35,014 nucleotides of DNA from contig JAEHDN010000033.1 of the NCBI GenBank assembly GCA_016880395.1, positions 1 to 35,014 on the forward strand, read 5' to 3'. The position numbers and the translations under genes are program-made. The notes beneath the pieces are model-generated. The model had not been told where the DNA came from. It did no database searches and saw only the letters and a list, made by a program, of their open reading frames with translations. This document shows, in pieces, positions 6,933 through 14,584 of this stretch. Positions within the stretch are counted from its first letter, which is position 1, and every line of letters starts with the position of its first letter. The stretch is from Candidatus Eiseniibacteriota bacterium. Its GTDB lineage: Bacteria > Eisenbacteria > RBG-16-71-46 > SZUA-252.

Positions 6933-7826
6933 TCAACGCAGGCGGTACTCCAGGCGGGGGCCCATCGAGGAGAACCCGGCGGCTTCGCCGACCTGGTTCA
7001 TCTTCTCGTCGAGCAAATCCAGCAAGCTGACTTTGTGACGCTCCTTGCGGACGATCGTCGGCTCTCCCCGGATCCCTCCCAGCTTGGCGGCCATATCGAT
7101 CGCGTCGTCGAGATCGCCGAGCCGGTCCACGAATCCGTACTCGAGCGCCTGGTCCCCCGAGAAGACTCTTCCGTCCGCATAGGGCAGAACGTCCTCCCGG
7201 TCCATGCCGCGGCCATCGACGATCGCGTCCACGAACTGGTCGTACACGTTGGTCAGCACGCCCTGCAGGAGCTCGCGCTCGTCGGCGGTCATCGGACGCC
7301 AGATGGAGCCGACGTCCTTGAACTTGCCCGTCTTGATCACCTCGAGACGGATGCCGACCTTCCGAAACAGCTCCTCGGTGTTCGGGAAGCTCATGATCAC
7401 GCCGATGCTCCCCGTCAGCGTCCCCGGATTGGAGACGATGGAATCGGCCGCGCACGCGATATAGTACGCGCCCGACGCCGCCACGCCCGCGAACGACGCG
7501 ACCACGGGTTTCTTGTCGTCGTGGAGCTTCCCGAGCGCCTCGTAGATCTCCTGCGAGGCCGCAACGCCCCCGCCGGGACTGTCGAGACGGACCACGACCG
7601 CGCGCACGCTGGCGTCCCGATCGAGCCGCTCGATCTGGGCCACGATCGCGTCTGAGTCGTCGATCTCGCCGAACACTTCCACGAGACCGACGCGCCCGCC
7701 GAGACCTCCCCACGCGGGGCGATCTCCGCTCAACGCCATGTTGACCACGAGGAATGCCAGTGCCACCGTCGCGACGGTCCCCACGAGCAGGAGCGCACAG
7801 CCCCACAGCCAGCGATTCCGAGCCAA
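6933..7826 (-). CDS. sppA: Signal peptide peptidase SppA, short (36K) type
   Basis: A membrane-anchored serine protease that cleaves leftover signal peptides in the membrane. The 297-residue protein has one N-terminal membrane helix (LLLVGTVATVALAFLVV) and a ClpP-like domain facing outward. The substrate-binding RLDSPGGGV, the nucleophile loop GVAASGAYY (Ser118) and the general base in TGKFKDVGS (Lys170) are present; the 52-residue Ser-to-Lys distance equals that of B. subtilis SppA (S147/K199) as I recall it. TTG 7826 is chosen: GGAGGG lies 4 bases upstream and the frame then opens with the basic MARNRW before the membrane helix. Frames can be extended to a start at 7991, but that adds an unconvincing Arg/Pro-rich stretch. 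HU follows. Confidence 0.9.
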   Translation of the reverse strand: MARNRWLWGCALLLVGTVATVALAFLVVNMALSGDRPAWGGLGGRVGLVEVFGEIDDSDAIVAQIERLDRDASVRAVVVRLDSPGGGVAASQEIYEALGKLHDDKKPVVASFAGVAASGAYYIACAADSIVSNPGTLTGSIGVIMSFPNTEELFRKVGIRLEVIKTGKFKDVGSIWRPMTADERELLQGVLTNVYDQFVDAIVDGRGMDREDVLPYADGRVFSGDQALEYGFVDRLGDLDDAIDMAAKLGGIRGEPTIVRKERHKVSLLDLLDEKMNQVGEAAGFSSMGPRLEYRLR

Positions 7827-7904
7827 CCGTCCCTCCGATCCCTGGATCAGCACTGAGGATAGCCGGAACCAACGTACCAGACCGGAAGGGGGCTTGAAAG
7901 GAGG

Positions 7905-7933
7905 AAGGCGCCGCAGTCTCGCCGCGGCGCCTT
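7905..7933. repeat. GC-rich hairpin upstream of sppA
   Basis: AAGGCGCCGC (7905-7914) pairs perfectly with GCGGCGCCTT (7924-7933) across a 9-base loop. On the minus strand it is followed by CCTCCTTTCAAG, so it could be a weak terminator or attenuator in front of sppA; its role is unknown. Confidence 0.5.
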
Positions 7934-8117
7934 CGGAGGCCCGGGGGAAGTCGGGCCCTTGTAGTACATGTTCCCCACGTGTGCCGTGCATCCGGTGCCG
8001 TTGGAACTGCGTCGTCTCGTCGAGGGGATCAGCTCAGGACCGGACGATTCTCGCGAGCACCGCAGGGAACAAGATCAGTTTTTTTGTTGCGTCCTACGCC
8101 CAGTAGATACAGCAACC

Positions 8118-8185
8118 CCCGTTCCCCGCGGCGACCAGGCGTGGGAAATCGCAAAGAAACCTGGTCGAGCCTTGGCTCGAACGGG
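8118..8185. other. Nested inverted repeats, candidate structured RNA element
   Basis: Two perfect arms are nested: outer CCCGTTC (8118-8124) with GAACGGG (8179-8185), inner CGACCAGG (8132-8139) with CCTGGTCG (8160-8167). The right-hand spacer between the arms (8168-8178, AGCCTTGGCTC) is itself self-complementary, so a branched fold is possible. Either strand could be transcribed; a minus-strand transcript would place it in the sppA leader. No known RNA family is recognised. Confidence 0.35.
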
Positions 8186-8313
8186 CCACATCTAAGTTAT
8201 GTAATACGAATGCGATACGATCACAATCTTGAGCTTAAGTTGAGGACGGCCGGCGGAGTGTCCCGATGCGGGGACCAGCGACCGTGCAGCGATCGTGCGA
8301 GTGGCTGGATCCG

Positions 8314-8346
8314 GGGTTTTGCGCCCCATTGGCAGGGGCGAAACCC
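8314..8346 (-). terminator. Hairpin after gpmI, probable terminator
   Basis: Arms GGGTTTTGCGCCCC (8314-8327) and GGGGCGAAACCC (8335-8346) form a 12-bp stem with a 2-base bulge and a 7-base loop, starting 8 bases past the gpmI stop codon. There is no T-run afterwards, which leaves intrinsic termination uncertain. Confidence 0.5.
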
Positions 8347-8354
8347 GCAGCCGA

Positions 8355-9878
8355 TTACGGCAGGATGAGCGAGGCTCCGGTCATCTCCGGCGATGGAGCG
8401 AGGCCTAGGAGCTGAAGGAGGGTGGGCGCGACGTCGGCCAGGATGCCGGACCGCAGGGGGAGTGGAGGGCCGCCGCCGGCGACGATGGGAACGGGATTCA
8501 GCGTGTGGGCCGTGTGGGGACCTCCGGTCGCCTCGTCGATCATCTGCTCGGCGTTCCCGTGGTCGGCCGTGACCAGCGCCACGCCGCCTCTCGCCTCCAC
8601 GGCCTCGAGAACGCGCCCGAGGCACGCGTCCACGGTCTCGACCGCGCGGATGGCCGCGGCCAGGACGCCGGTGTGCCCCACCATGTCGGCGTTCGCGTAG
8701 TTGAGGACGAAAAACCCGTACGGCTCCGAGAGCCGGCGCACCACCTCGTCCGTGACCTCCCGAGCGCTCATCTCGGGCTTCAGGTCGTAGGTCGCCACCT
8801 TCGGCGAGGGGATCAGCGCCCGGTCCTCCCCGGCGAAGGGCGTCTCCTCGCTTCCGTTGAAGAAGTAGGTGACGTGAGCGTACTTCTCCGTCTCCGCGAT
8901 GCGGAGCTGGCGAATCCCCGCCCGGCTCACGACCTCGCCGATCGTGCCTCGGAGCGGCTCGTCCGTGAAGATGACCGGGAAGCGGAAGGTCTCGTCGTAC
9001 TCCGTCATGCAGACGTAGTGGGTCGCGGGCGGCGCGCCGGGCCGAGGAAATCCGTCGAACGCGGGATCCGCCAGGGCGCGGGAGATCTGCCGCATGCGGT
9101 CCGGACGGAAGTTGAACGCGACGACCGTGTCCCCGTCCCGGATCCTTCCATCGTCGCCGCGCACCACGGTGGGCTCGACGAATTCGTCGGACTCGCCGCG
9201 GGCGTAGGCCAGAGCCAGCGCGGCCTCCGGGGAATCGGCTTCGTGGCCCGTGCCCAGGGCGAGCGCGCGGTAGGCCTTCTCGGTCCGCTCCCATCGCTTG
9301 TCGCGGTCCATCGCGTGGTAGCGTCCCGAGATCGTAGCGATCCGGCCGTCCGGCACCTCGGCGAGCACCGATTCCGTCGCACGGATGGAATCGCCCGCGG
9401 AGCGTGGAGGCGTGTCGCGGCCGTCGAGAAACGCCTGCACCCGGATGCGGCGCACGCCCCGTGCCGCCGCCTGGCGGATCATCGCGGCCAGATGCCGCTC
9501 GTGGCTGTGCACGCCGCCCGGCGAGACGAGCCCGACCAGATGGAGCGTGCCCGAAGCGCGCGCTCGCTCGAGCGAGGCCACCCAGACGGGGTTCCACTCC
9601 AGCGATCCGTCGCGAAGCGCCTGATCGATGCGGGTGAGGTCCTGATAGACGATCCTTCCCGCCCCCAGGTTGAGATGTCCCACCTCCGAATTCCCCATCT
9701 GACCCGCCGGCAGCCCGACCGCTTCCCCGCAGGTCGTGAGCGTCGCGCTCGGGCGGCCCGCGAGCAGCGCGTCCATGACGGGCGTGCGCGCGAGCGCCAC
9801 TGCGTTGCCCTCGCGCTCCGGACGGATCCCCCAGCCGTCGAGCACGATGAGGCCGACGAGCCCCTGGCGTCGATTCAT
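8355..9878 (-). CDS. gpmI: 2,3-bisphosphoglycerate-independent phosphoglycerate mutase
   Basis: Interconverts 3- and 2-phosphoglycerate in glycolysis and gluconeogenesis, using two Mn ions and a phosphoserine intermediate. At 507 residues it has the normal length. Visible motifs: VLDGWG with metal-binding Asp14, the nucleophile loop MGNSEVGH (Ser64), LVGLVSPGGVHSHERH, FLDGRDTPP, ISGRYHAMDRDKRW, FNFRPDRMRQ, YFFNGSEE, NYANADMVGHTG and VTADHGNAEQM. The start is the ATG before NRRQGLVGLIVLDGWG; upstream in-frame residues are low-complexity and unrelated. No SD site is visible; TACCGT lies 7 bases before the ATG and could be the -10 of a leaderless mRNA, but no -35 was found. It follows the small membrane protein gene by 28 bases and ends at a hairpin. 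Confidence 0.96.
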   Translation of the reverse strand: MNRRQGLVGLIVLDGWGIRPEREGNAVALARTPVMDALLAGRPSATLTTCGEAVGLPAGQMGNSEVGHLNLGAGRIVYQDLTRIDQALRDGSLEWNPVWVASLERARASGTLHLVGLVSPGGVHSHERHLAAMIRQAAARGVRRIRVQAFLDGRDTPPRSAGDSIRATESVLAEVPDGRIATISGRYHAMDRDKRWERTEKAYRALALGTGHEADSPEAALALAYARGESDEFVEPTVVRGDDGRIRDGDTVVAFNFRPDRMRQISRALADPAFDGFPRPGAPPATHYVCMTEYDETFRFPVIFTDEPLRGTIGEVVSRAGIRQLRIAETEKYAHVTYFFNGSEETPFAGEDRALIPSPKVATYDLKPEMSAREVTDEVVRRLSEPYGFFVLNYANADMVGHTGVLAAAIRAVETVDACLGRVLEAVEARGGVALVTADHGNAEQMIDEATGGPHTAHTLNPVPIVAGGGPPLPLRSGILADVAPTLLQLLGLAPSPEMTGASLILP

Positions 9879-9906
9879 GGGCGGGACGGTACCACAGCCG
9901 CCGAGG

Positions 9907-10383
9907 TCACCGGCGGGCGTCGATCCGGGCGGTCGCCGATGGATGCGACACGGTGGCGCGGAGCCGGAGCGCGATCCCAAGCAGCGCCGCGCTGACGAGG
10001 AGCGGGACCCAGACCGGAAGGATCCAGGCGATCGGCACGAGGAACACCACGTCCAAGTCGCCAAGCCCTCGTGGGAAGCCCGTGAGCCAGCGGAGGAACG
10101 CGTAGTAGAGGATGTCCCACACGCCGAAGATCCATAGCCCCGCCGCGAGCCGTCCCCGCACCGACCTCCCGGCCAGGCAGGCCACGGTGCCGATCATGAC
10201 GAGCGTCGCCACCTCGCGCGCCTGCTCGAGGAGGAGCGGGCCGGCGGGAATCGGCGCGAAGGGGGGCGTCCAGCCGCCTGGGTAGAAGAGCCGCTTCAGG
10301 GTGACCACGCACGCGGCTTCCACGAGCGCCATGGCCGCCGCGTAGACGGTGATCCAGGTCCAGACCGATCGACGAACGATCAA
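9907..10383 (-). CDS. Small integral membrane protein, unknown function
   Basis: 158 residues with about four predicted membrane segments: VYAAAMALVEAACVV, VATLVMIGTVACLAG, LAAGLWIFGVWDILYYAFL and VFLVPIAWILPVWVPLLVSAALLGIALRL. The conserved-looking cores are WDILYYAFLRWLTGFP and an N-terminal RRSVWTWITVYA. No catalytic motif is recognised. The start is TTG, supported by GGAGG 4-5 bases upstream and by a TTGA overlap with the stop of the lipM-like gene, so it is probably co-translated with it. It is the last gene of the run before gpmI. The function cannot be stated. Confidence 0.75.
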   Translation of the reverse strand: MIVRRSVWTWITVYAAAMALVEAACVVTLKRLFYPGGWTPPFAPIPAGPLLLEQAREVATLVMIGTVACLAGRSVRGRLAAGLWIFGVWDILYYAFLRWLTGFPRGLGDLDVVFLVPIAWILPVWVPLLVSAALLGIALRLRATVSHPSATARIDARR

Positions 10384-11180
10384 GCGACCTCCACCTCATG
10401 GGCTGCCCCGTCCTGGACCGGATCCCCCGCCATGCAGGCGGCGAGGGGCGCGGACTCGATTCGGGTGCGGAGTCGAGCGGCGATCGCTTCGACGAGCGCC
10501 CTCCCCAGCTCCGCCCCACCCACCGGGGATCCCAGGATCTCCGGAACCGACCGGGCATGCTCGAGGAGCCGTTCCCGCTCGCCGGGCCTCTCGCCCCGGA
10601 AGCGGGCGATCTCCCGGTGCCGCGGCGAGAGCGGAACCGAAGCATGGCAGAGGGCGGCTCCCCGCGTGAAGCGGGAAGCGATGCCGGCGATCTTGAAGGG
10701 GCCGGAGCGGAGCTCGCCGGGGACGGCGAGCGCGAAGCAGGGTGCGGCCCCGGGGCGAGCTGCCTGGCCCGGCGAAGTCGGCCGCAGGACGAGGTCGGCG
10801 GGCACGCCCAGACCTCGCACCGCCTCGCCCAGAGCCTCGGCCACGAGATTCGCGAATCCGCGCGGGCCCAGATCCCACGGACCCGGAAGGCTCGCGGCGA
10901 GCGCAAAGGTCAGCTCACCATCGTGGAGGACGGCATCGCCACCGGTCGGACGGCGCACGACGTCGAGTCCGGCCCCGCGGATCGCGCCGAGGTCCCAGCC
11001 GGCCGGGAACGGCTCCGCGCGTCCGAGGCTGATCGCGGACGGCTCCCAGTCGTAGGTCCGGAAGACGGCGCGATCGGGGCCGCCCGCGGCCCAGGAGAGG
11101 AGAGCGCAGTCGATCGCCATCTGGAGCGCGCCTCGATCGCGACGGTGAGGGAGCTGGAGGAGCCTGGAGGCGGCGTTCAC
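10380..11180 (-). CDS. lipM: LipM-like octanoyltransferase (BPL/LplA family)
   Basis: Attaches octanoate (or lipoate) to the lipoyl lysine of target proteins. Family motifs: an N-terminal strand then QMAIDCALLS, RRPTGGDAVLHDGELTFAL (the RRxTGG acyl-binding loop) and FKIAGIASRFTRGAALCHAS. In addition APCFA carries Cys148, 15 residues before Lys163; in B. subtilis LipM the catalytic pair is C150/K165, so I favour a Cys-dependent octanoyltransferase over an ATP-using lipoate ligase. The start is GTG 11180, which supplies the first beta strand (SRLLQL); no strong SD is seen, and the previous gene's stop is 8 bases away. The likely client in this window is GcvH. Lipoate ligase remains the alternative. 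Confidence 0.82.
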   Translation of the reverse strand: MNAASRLLQLPHRRDRGALQMAIDCALLSWAAGGPDRAVFRTYDWEPSAISLGRAEPFPAGWDLGAIRGAGLDVVRRPTGGDAVLHDGELTFALAASLPGPWDLGPRGFANLVAEALGEAVRGLGVPADLVLRPTSPGQAARPGAAPCFALAVPGELRSGPFKIAGIASRFTRGAALCHASVPLSPRHREIARFRGERPGERERLLEHARSVPEILGSPVGGAELGRALVEAIAARLRTRIESAPLAACMAGDPVQDGAAHEVEVA

Positions 11181-11188
11181 GGCCCGCG

Positions 11189-11839
11189 TCAGAAGCGGAG
11201 GGCGCCCAACCAGTCGTCGAGCAGGAACATCACGCGGCCGATCAGGAGCGAGACGCGCGCCATGACGGTGTATCCGTACGACGCTCCGAAGCTGACCATG
11301 AGGAAGTAGATCCCGAGCCGAGCCGTTCCGCCCATCGCGCCTTTGTGCTCCTTCGAGAAGAAGAAGAAGATCAGCGTGCAGAGGAGCCCGACCACGAGCA
11401 GCAGGTTGCCGATCGTGGTGCCGAGATGCCCCGGGACCCAGAGCGGGAGGATCGTGCCGTGGATCTGCTCCACGAAGTCCCCCTGGCCGAATCCCGTGAT
11501 GCGGAGCGCCGGATAGACGCCGAGGACGAACGCGATCGGCCATCGGGAGAGCCAGTCCCCGCGCGGGAAGAATCGCGAGAAGAGCATGATGCCGAGCACG
11601 AGCGGAATGATCAGGAGGTAGTGCCGATCGCTCGCGAAGGACGTGAAGAGCGGGTGGATGAGGTTCGGGTAGACCGAGGACATCATCGTCAGCACGACGT
11701 AGTAACCGGCCGACACCCCCACGAACAGGTGCTCGCAGAACTTGTAAACCGGATTGTCCTTGTAGAGGAAGCTGAAGATGCCGAGCGTGAGGAGCGCGGC
11801 GATCCACACGCCGATGTCGTGGCTCGGATGGAAGCTCAC
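11189..11839 (-). CDS. Polytopic membrane protein of the uncharacterised cluster
   Basis: 216 residues with about six membrane segments: DIGVWIAALLTLGIFSFLY, LFVGVSAGYYVVLTMM, YLLIIPLVLGIMLF, WPIAFVLGVYPALRI, TTIGNLLLVVGLLCTLIFFFF and a last one near LGIYFLMVSFGASYGY. The loop motifs YKDNPVYKFCEHLFVGVSAGYY and a terminal MFLLDDWLGALRF are distinctive, but no known family function is recognised. The GTG start lies in a GTGA overlap with the stop of the previous membrane protein gene, so the pair is probably made together. Together with the next three upstream genes it forms a tight membrane-protein set. Confidence 0.8.
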   Translation of the reverse strand: MSFHPSHDIGVWIAALLTLGIFSFLYKDNPVYKFCEHLFVGVSAGYYVVLTMMSSVYPNLIHPLFTSFASDRHYLLIIPLVLGIMLFSRFFPRGDWLSRWPIAFVLGVYPALRITGFGQGDFVEQIHGTILPLWVPGHLGTTIGNLLLVVGLLCTLIFFFFSKEHKGAMGGTARLGIYFLMVSFGASYGYTVMARVSLLIGRVMFLLDDWLGALRF

Positions 11840-12672
11840 GACGTCCCCTTTCCCTTGCCCTTGCCCTTCGGCAGGAAGGCCAGGTTGCCGAGCACGATCA
11901 TGAAGGCGATGAACGCGTGCGCCAGCGACTGCGCGTCCATGCCCCGGGTGGCGAGGGCGGGTGCGCCCACGAGCACTTCGTACTCGGCCGCGCCCGCCAT
12001 GCCGCCGAGCAGCCCGTGGAGCTGGCCCGCCTGGAGATACGGGTAGTACTCGGGTGCGCTCACGGCCGTCACACCGGCGACCATGGGAAGGTGGAACCGC
12101 GACACCACCTGCTGCACCCACTCCTTCGTCCCCGGATATCCGGCGCTGATGTTCACGAGGAGCCGGATCTGCTGGAAATTCTGGATGCCCTTCATGATCG
12201 GAATCTGCCCGACCGGGACCCCGCGGTTGTCCACGGGGAAGGTCTTCGGAATGCTCTGCCCCATTTGCGACATCACGAGCTCGTTCCCGACCTTGTAGCC
12301 CAGGTTCACGTAATCCACGCTCTCGCGCTTGTGGTACTCGCGCGCCGCGATGCGGAGGACCTGGTCGGTGAGCGGCGGGCCCGCGGGATAGAGCGCCATG
12401 GCGATGATCTTCATGTTCCGTCGCATGAGCTGCCGCGCCGCCGCGAGGTGCATCGGATAGTTCTCCGCCGCCGTGCCGGGATCGTAGTCCCCCGCCAGGA
12501 GGACGACCGATCCCTCGGGGATCTTCTCGATGGCGTCGTAGAAGCCGCGCGCCCGGTTGCTCGGCTGGACCGGCGCGATGTGGAAGTTGAACAGGAGCGG
12601 CAGGATCACGAGGAGCGCCACCGCGAGGAAGATCCAGCGCCGGTCGAGCCGGCGGAGCGAATCCGGGCTCAT
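11836..12672 (-). CDS. Bitopic membrane protein with an extracytoplasmic domain, unknown function
   Basis: 278 residues: an N-terminal membrane helix after a basic start (RRLDRRWIFLAVALLVILPLL), a soluble domain of about 210 residues, a C-terminal hydrophobic helix (LAHAFIAFMIVLGNLAFL) and a Lys/Gly tail (KGKGKGKG). The soluble part has alternating strand/helix stretches suggestive of a Rossmann-like fold (EGSVVLLAGDYDP, MKIIAMALYPAG, IRLLVNISAGYPG, LPMVAGVTAVSAPEYYPYL), ending LHGLLGGMAGAAEYEVLVG. No catalytic residues are recognised. The ATG is in an ATGA overlap with the gene before it and the stop in a GTGA overlap with the gene after, so all three are probably coupled. It may be the outward-facing subunit of a membrane complex; that is inference. 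Confidence 0.8.
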   Translation of the reverse strand: MSPDSLRRLDRRWIFLAVALLVILPLLFNFHIAPVQPSNRARGFYDAIEKIPEGSVVLLAGDYDPGTAAENYPMHLAAARQLMRRNMKIIAMALYPAGPPLTDQVLRIAAREYHKRESVDYVNLGYKVGNELVMSQMGQSIPKTFPVDNRGVPVGQIPIMKGIQNFQQIRLLVNISAGYPGTKEWVQQVVSRFHLPMVAGVTAVSAPEYYPYLQAGQLHGLLGGMAGAAEYEVLVGAPALATRGMDAQSLAHAFIAFMIVLGNLAFLPKGKGKGKGTS

Positions 12673-13304
12673 GCCCCGTCCCCTCCGCCATAGGTCTTCT
12701 CGAGTCCCAGGATCACGCGGATGCCCGTGGCCATGACGCCGAGTGCGGCCCCGATCAGGATCCCGCGCTTGGCCGCGTTCTGCGGGATCTCCATCAGCCA
12801 GTCCGCGGCCGCTGGAATCGCCGGGTGGATCGCGGCCCCGAGCGGCACCCGTCCCAGCATCAGGATGAATGCGGCGATGGCGAGGAGCATCGCTTCGACG
12901 GATCGGATCCGGAACGCCCGGAAGGCAGCGGACGCGATGAAGAAGGCGAGGAGCGAGAACATGGTTGCGGTCATGGGCGAGTAGAAGGTGCCGTAGATCC
13001 ACTGGAAGCGCGAGTCCACGTCCGTGTAGTGCGTCCATTCCGAGAAGCCGACGGCCATCGTGACGAGGAGTCCCGCGATCAAAACGAGCTTGAAGGGCCA
13101 GTCGCGCTCGCGCCGCGAGACCTGGCGCAAGTTGATGCGCAGCAGGTTGGCCACCCCCAGCACGTACGTGCACCCGACCACGACGATCGCCCAGTTCTGC
13201 ATGTCCTCGTAGAGGTTCCGCACCTGGGGATGGGGCACGAAGAAGGCGATCAGCATGAAGAGGCCCGCCACCAGCGTGATGACGATCGGGATCTCGCGCT
13301 TCAC
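12669..13304 (-). CDS. Polytopic membrane protein of the uncharacterised cluster
   Basis: 211 residues with about six hydrophobic segments (IPIVITLVAGLFMLIAFFV, WAIVVVGCTYVLGVANLL, FKLVLIAGLLVTMAVGF, MTATMFSLLAFFIASAAFRAF, AMLLAIAAFILMLGRV, and a C-terminal RGILIGAALGVMATGIRVILGLEKTYGG). Loops carry FVPHPQVRNLYEDMQNW and YGTFYSPMTATMFS. The pattern is that of a membrane subunit without a recognisable transporter or enzyme family. GTG 13304 is the start, 10 bases after the FnIII/membrane protein gene; the stop overlaps the next start (ATGA). Confidence 0.8.
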   Translation of the reverse strand: MKREIPIVITLVAGLFMLIAFFVPHPQVRNLYEDMQNWAIVVVGCTYVLGVANLLRINLRQVSRRERDWPFKLVLIAGLLVTMAVGFSEWTHYTDVDSRFQWIYGTFYSPMTATMFSLLAFFIASAAFRAFRIRSVEAMLLAIAAFILMLGRVPLGAAIHPAIPAAADWLMEIPQNAAKRGILIGAALGVMATGIRVILGLEKTYGGGDGA

Positions 13305-13314
13305 GCGTGCGTCC

Positions 13315-14484
13315 TCACTGGGTGGCGAAGAAGTCGCCGAGCCACGTGTGGCCGAAGGTGGCCAGCAGACAGCCCAGCACGATGACGATGATCATGAGGA
13401 CCTTGACCATGTCGGAGGCCTTGAGGCTACCGAGGAGGCGCGGGTCATTGGAGAGGAGCGCGCTCGCCGCGAAGTACTCCTCGCCGATCAGCGTGTAGTC
13501 GCAGGCCACCACGAAGAAGGGCATCTGGTGGACGTTCGCGGTGCCTGCGATCTGGATCGCCCCGACCGCGTGCCCCGTCTCCGCGAGGAGGAGCGACTCG
13601 GCAAAGAAGGCGCCCAGGAGCAGGTTCGCCGCGGGCCTCTCGCGCAGCATCATCCCGTTCACCGCCGCCACGTACGCGAACTGCTCCGAGGTGACGTAGC
13701 GGACCTGGTCGCTCCGGTACGCGTCCCGGCGCCCGACGTCCGAGTAGGCGGACTTCACCACCTCCTCGGCCACGGTGTACACGCCGGGCGAGTTCGTGGG
13801 GACGTTGAGCGCGGTCTCGTACTTGGCGGCGACCCGCGCCACCCGGCCGAGCAGGATCATGCTCGCGATGGTCTGGATGTCGTCGATGTCCTGGACCCCG
13901 GGCACGTAGAGGACGCCCTTCCCCATCTCCGTCGCGCGTCCCACCGCCTCCTCGATCGCGTCGAGGCCGGGGATCTTCCGGAAGACCCACCGGGCGCCCC
14001 GCTCCGCGAGGCGGATGTAGCCGAAGAGCAGCGCGAAGAAGATCCCCGTCACGATGAGGACGTTGAGCTTGCTCCAGTCGAAGAAGTTCGCGGCCGCGCG
14101 CGCCGGACGCGATACGTCGGAGTCGAGCGCGGCATCGGCCGGGGATGCGACGAGCTGGTACTCGTAGGTCACCCCCGCCTGCGCGTTGTCGTCCTCGAAG
14201 CGCGCGGCGGTCCCCTCGACGGTCGCGATCGGAGCGAAGGTTCCGCCCTGCTCCCGCCGGACGACGAGCCAGGCGTGCGGTGGGACGGCGGGCGGATTCC
14301 AGGCCAGGGTGACGCTGCCGCCCGCGTCGTTGGGCGTGTCCTGGGCGCCGAGCGGAAACGTCTGCGCGTCGCGCGGCAGCGCGAGGGCCGGAACCGCGGC
14401 GACGAGGAACAGGAGCGCCGCGAGCCGCCAGGAGGGCGCGCGTGAGGATGGGAGCGTGGTCCGCGGGTCGCGGAGATTCGTCAG
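13315..14484 (-). CDS. Secreted-type membrane protein: signal peptide, FnIII-like domain, conserved membrane-linked domain (DUF6754-like)
   Basis: The first ATG/GTG/TTG in this frame (GTG, 14172) falls in the middle of a domain. Reading upstream without a stop gives a clear signal peptide (RLAALLFLVAAVPALA, about 20-35) and a fibronectin type III-like domain (about 55-115: SVTLAWNPPAVPPHAWLVVRR, then GVTYEYQLVAS). I therefore start at CTG 14484, which has GGAG 7 bases upstream and sits in a CTGA overlap with a short leader frame. Then come a membrane helix (140-158), a conserved region (VLYVPGVQDIDDIQTIASMIL; EQFAYVAAVNGMM; FFAESLLLAETG; AIQIAGTANVHQMPFFVVACDYT; GEEYFAASALLS) and a C-terminal membrane helix. 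The conserved region resembles, from memory, DUF6754. Function is unknown; it leads a set of three more membrane proteins. Confidence 0.75.
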   Translation of the reverse strand: MTNLRDPRTTLPSSRAPSWRLAALLFLVAAVPALALPRDAQTFPLGAQDTPNDAGGSVTLAWNPPAVPPHAWLVVRREQGGTFAPIATVEGTAARFEDDNAQAGVTYEYQLVASPADAALDSDVSRPARAAANFFDWSKLNVLIVTGIFFALLFGYIRLAERGARWVFRKIPGLDAIEEAVGRATEMGKGVLYVPGVQDIDDIQTIASMILLGRVARVAAKYETALNVPTNSPGVYTVAEEVVKSAYSDVGRRDAYRSDQVRYVTSEQFAYVAAVNGMMLRERPAANLLLGAFFAESLLLAETGHAVGAIQIAGTANVHQMPFFVVACDYTLIGEEYFAASALLSNDPRLLGSLKASDMVKVLMIIVIVLGCLLATFGHTWLGDFFATQ

Positions 14485-14543
14485 GAGGAGGCTCCCTGGC
14501 TGGGACGGGACGCTCCAACTCTGCCGCGATCGGATCTCAGCAC
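14481..14543 (-). CDS. Possible 20-codon leader peptide
   Basis: GTG 14543 has GGAGGAAG ending 8 bases upstream, a better SD than most genes here, and opens a 20-codon frame (MLRSDRGRVGASRPSQGASS) that stops at TGA 14483-14481. The stop overlaps the proposed CTG start of the next gene in the same way as the other 4-base overlaps in this window. It could be a coupling leader, or the true N terminus if a sequencing frameshift is present. Confidence 0.35.
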   Translation of the reverse strand: MLRSDRGRVGASRPSQGASS

Positions 14544-14584
14544 GTGGTGCGCTTCCTCCCAGGTATCGGCCGGAAAACCGCTCA

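Larger units (their letters stand above)
7827..8354. other. 528-base gene-free region with several inverted repeats
   Basis: No convincing coding frame is seen on either strand; the short plus-strand frames lack SD sites and family features. From right to left it holds the hairpin after gpmI (8314-8346), an AT-rich patch (8190-8240) with a weak minus-strand promoter match (TTGTGA 8226-8221, 17 bases, TACATA 8203-8198), the nested repeat element (8118-8185), a run of seven T at about 8080-8086 (A run on the minus strand), and a GC hairpin (7905-7933). It would be the leader and promoter region of sppA or house a small RNA. No tRNA, SRP RNA or known riboswitch was recognised. Confidence 0.6.

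Noticed and set aside
8118..8185. tRNA, SRP RNA or other known RNA gene
   Set aside because: No acceptor/T-loop arrangement and no SRP core motif could be found; kept only as an unnamed structured element.
7968..8368. Short plus-strand frames in the gpmI/sppA gap
   Set aside because: No SD, no recognisable domain, and they overlap each other in several frames; better treated as non-coding.
13315..14172. Starting the FnIII/membrane protein at GTG 14172
   Set aside because: It would split the FnIII-like domain and discard an evident signal peptide that continues in frame upstream.
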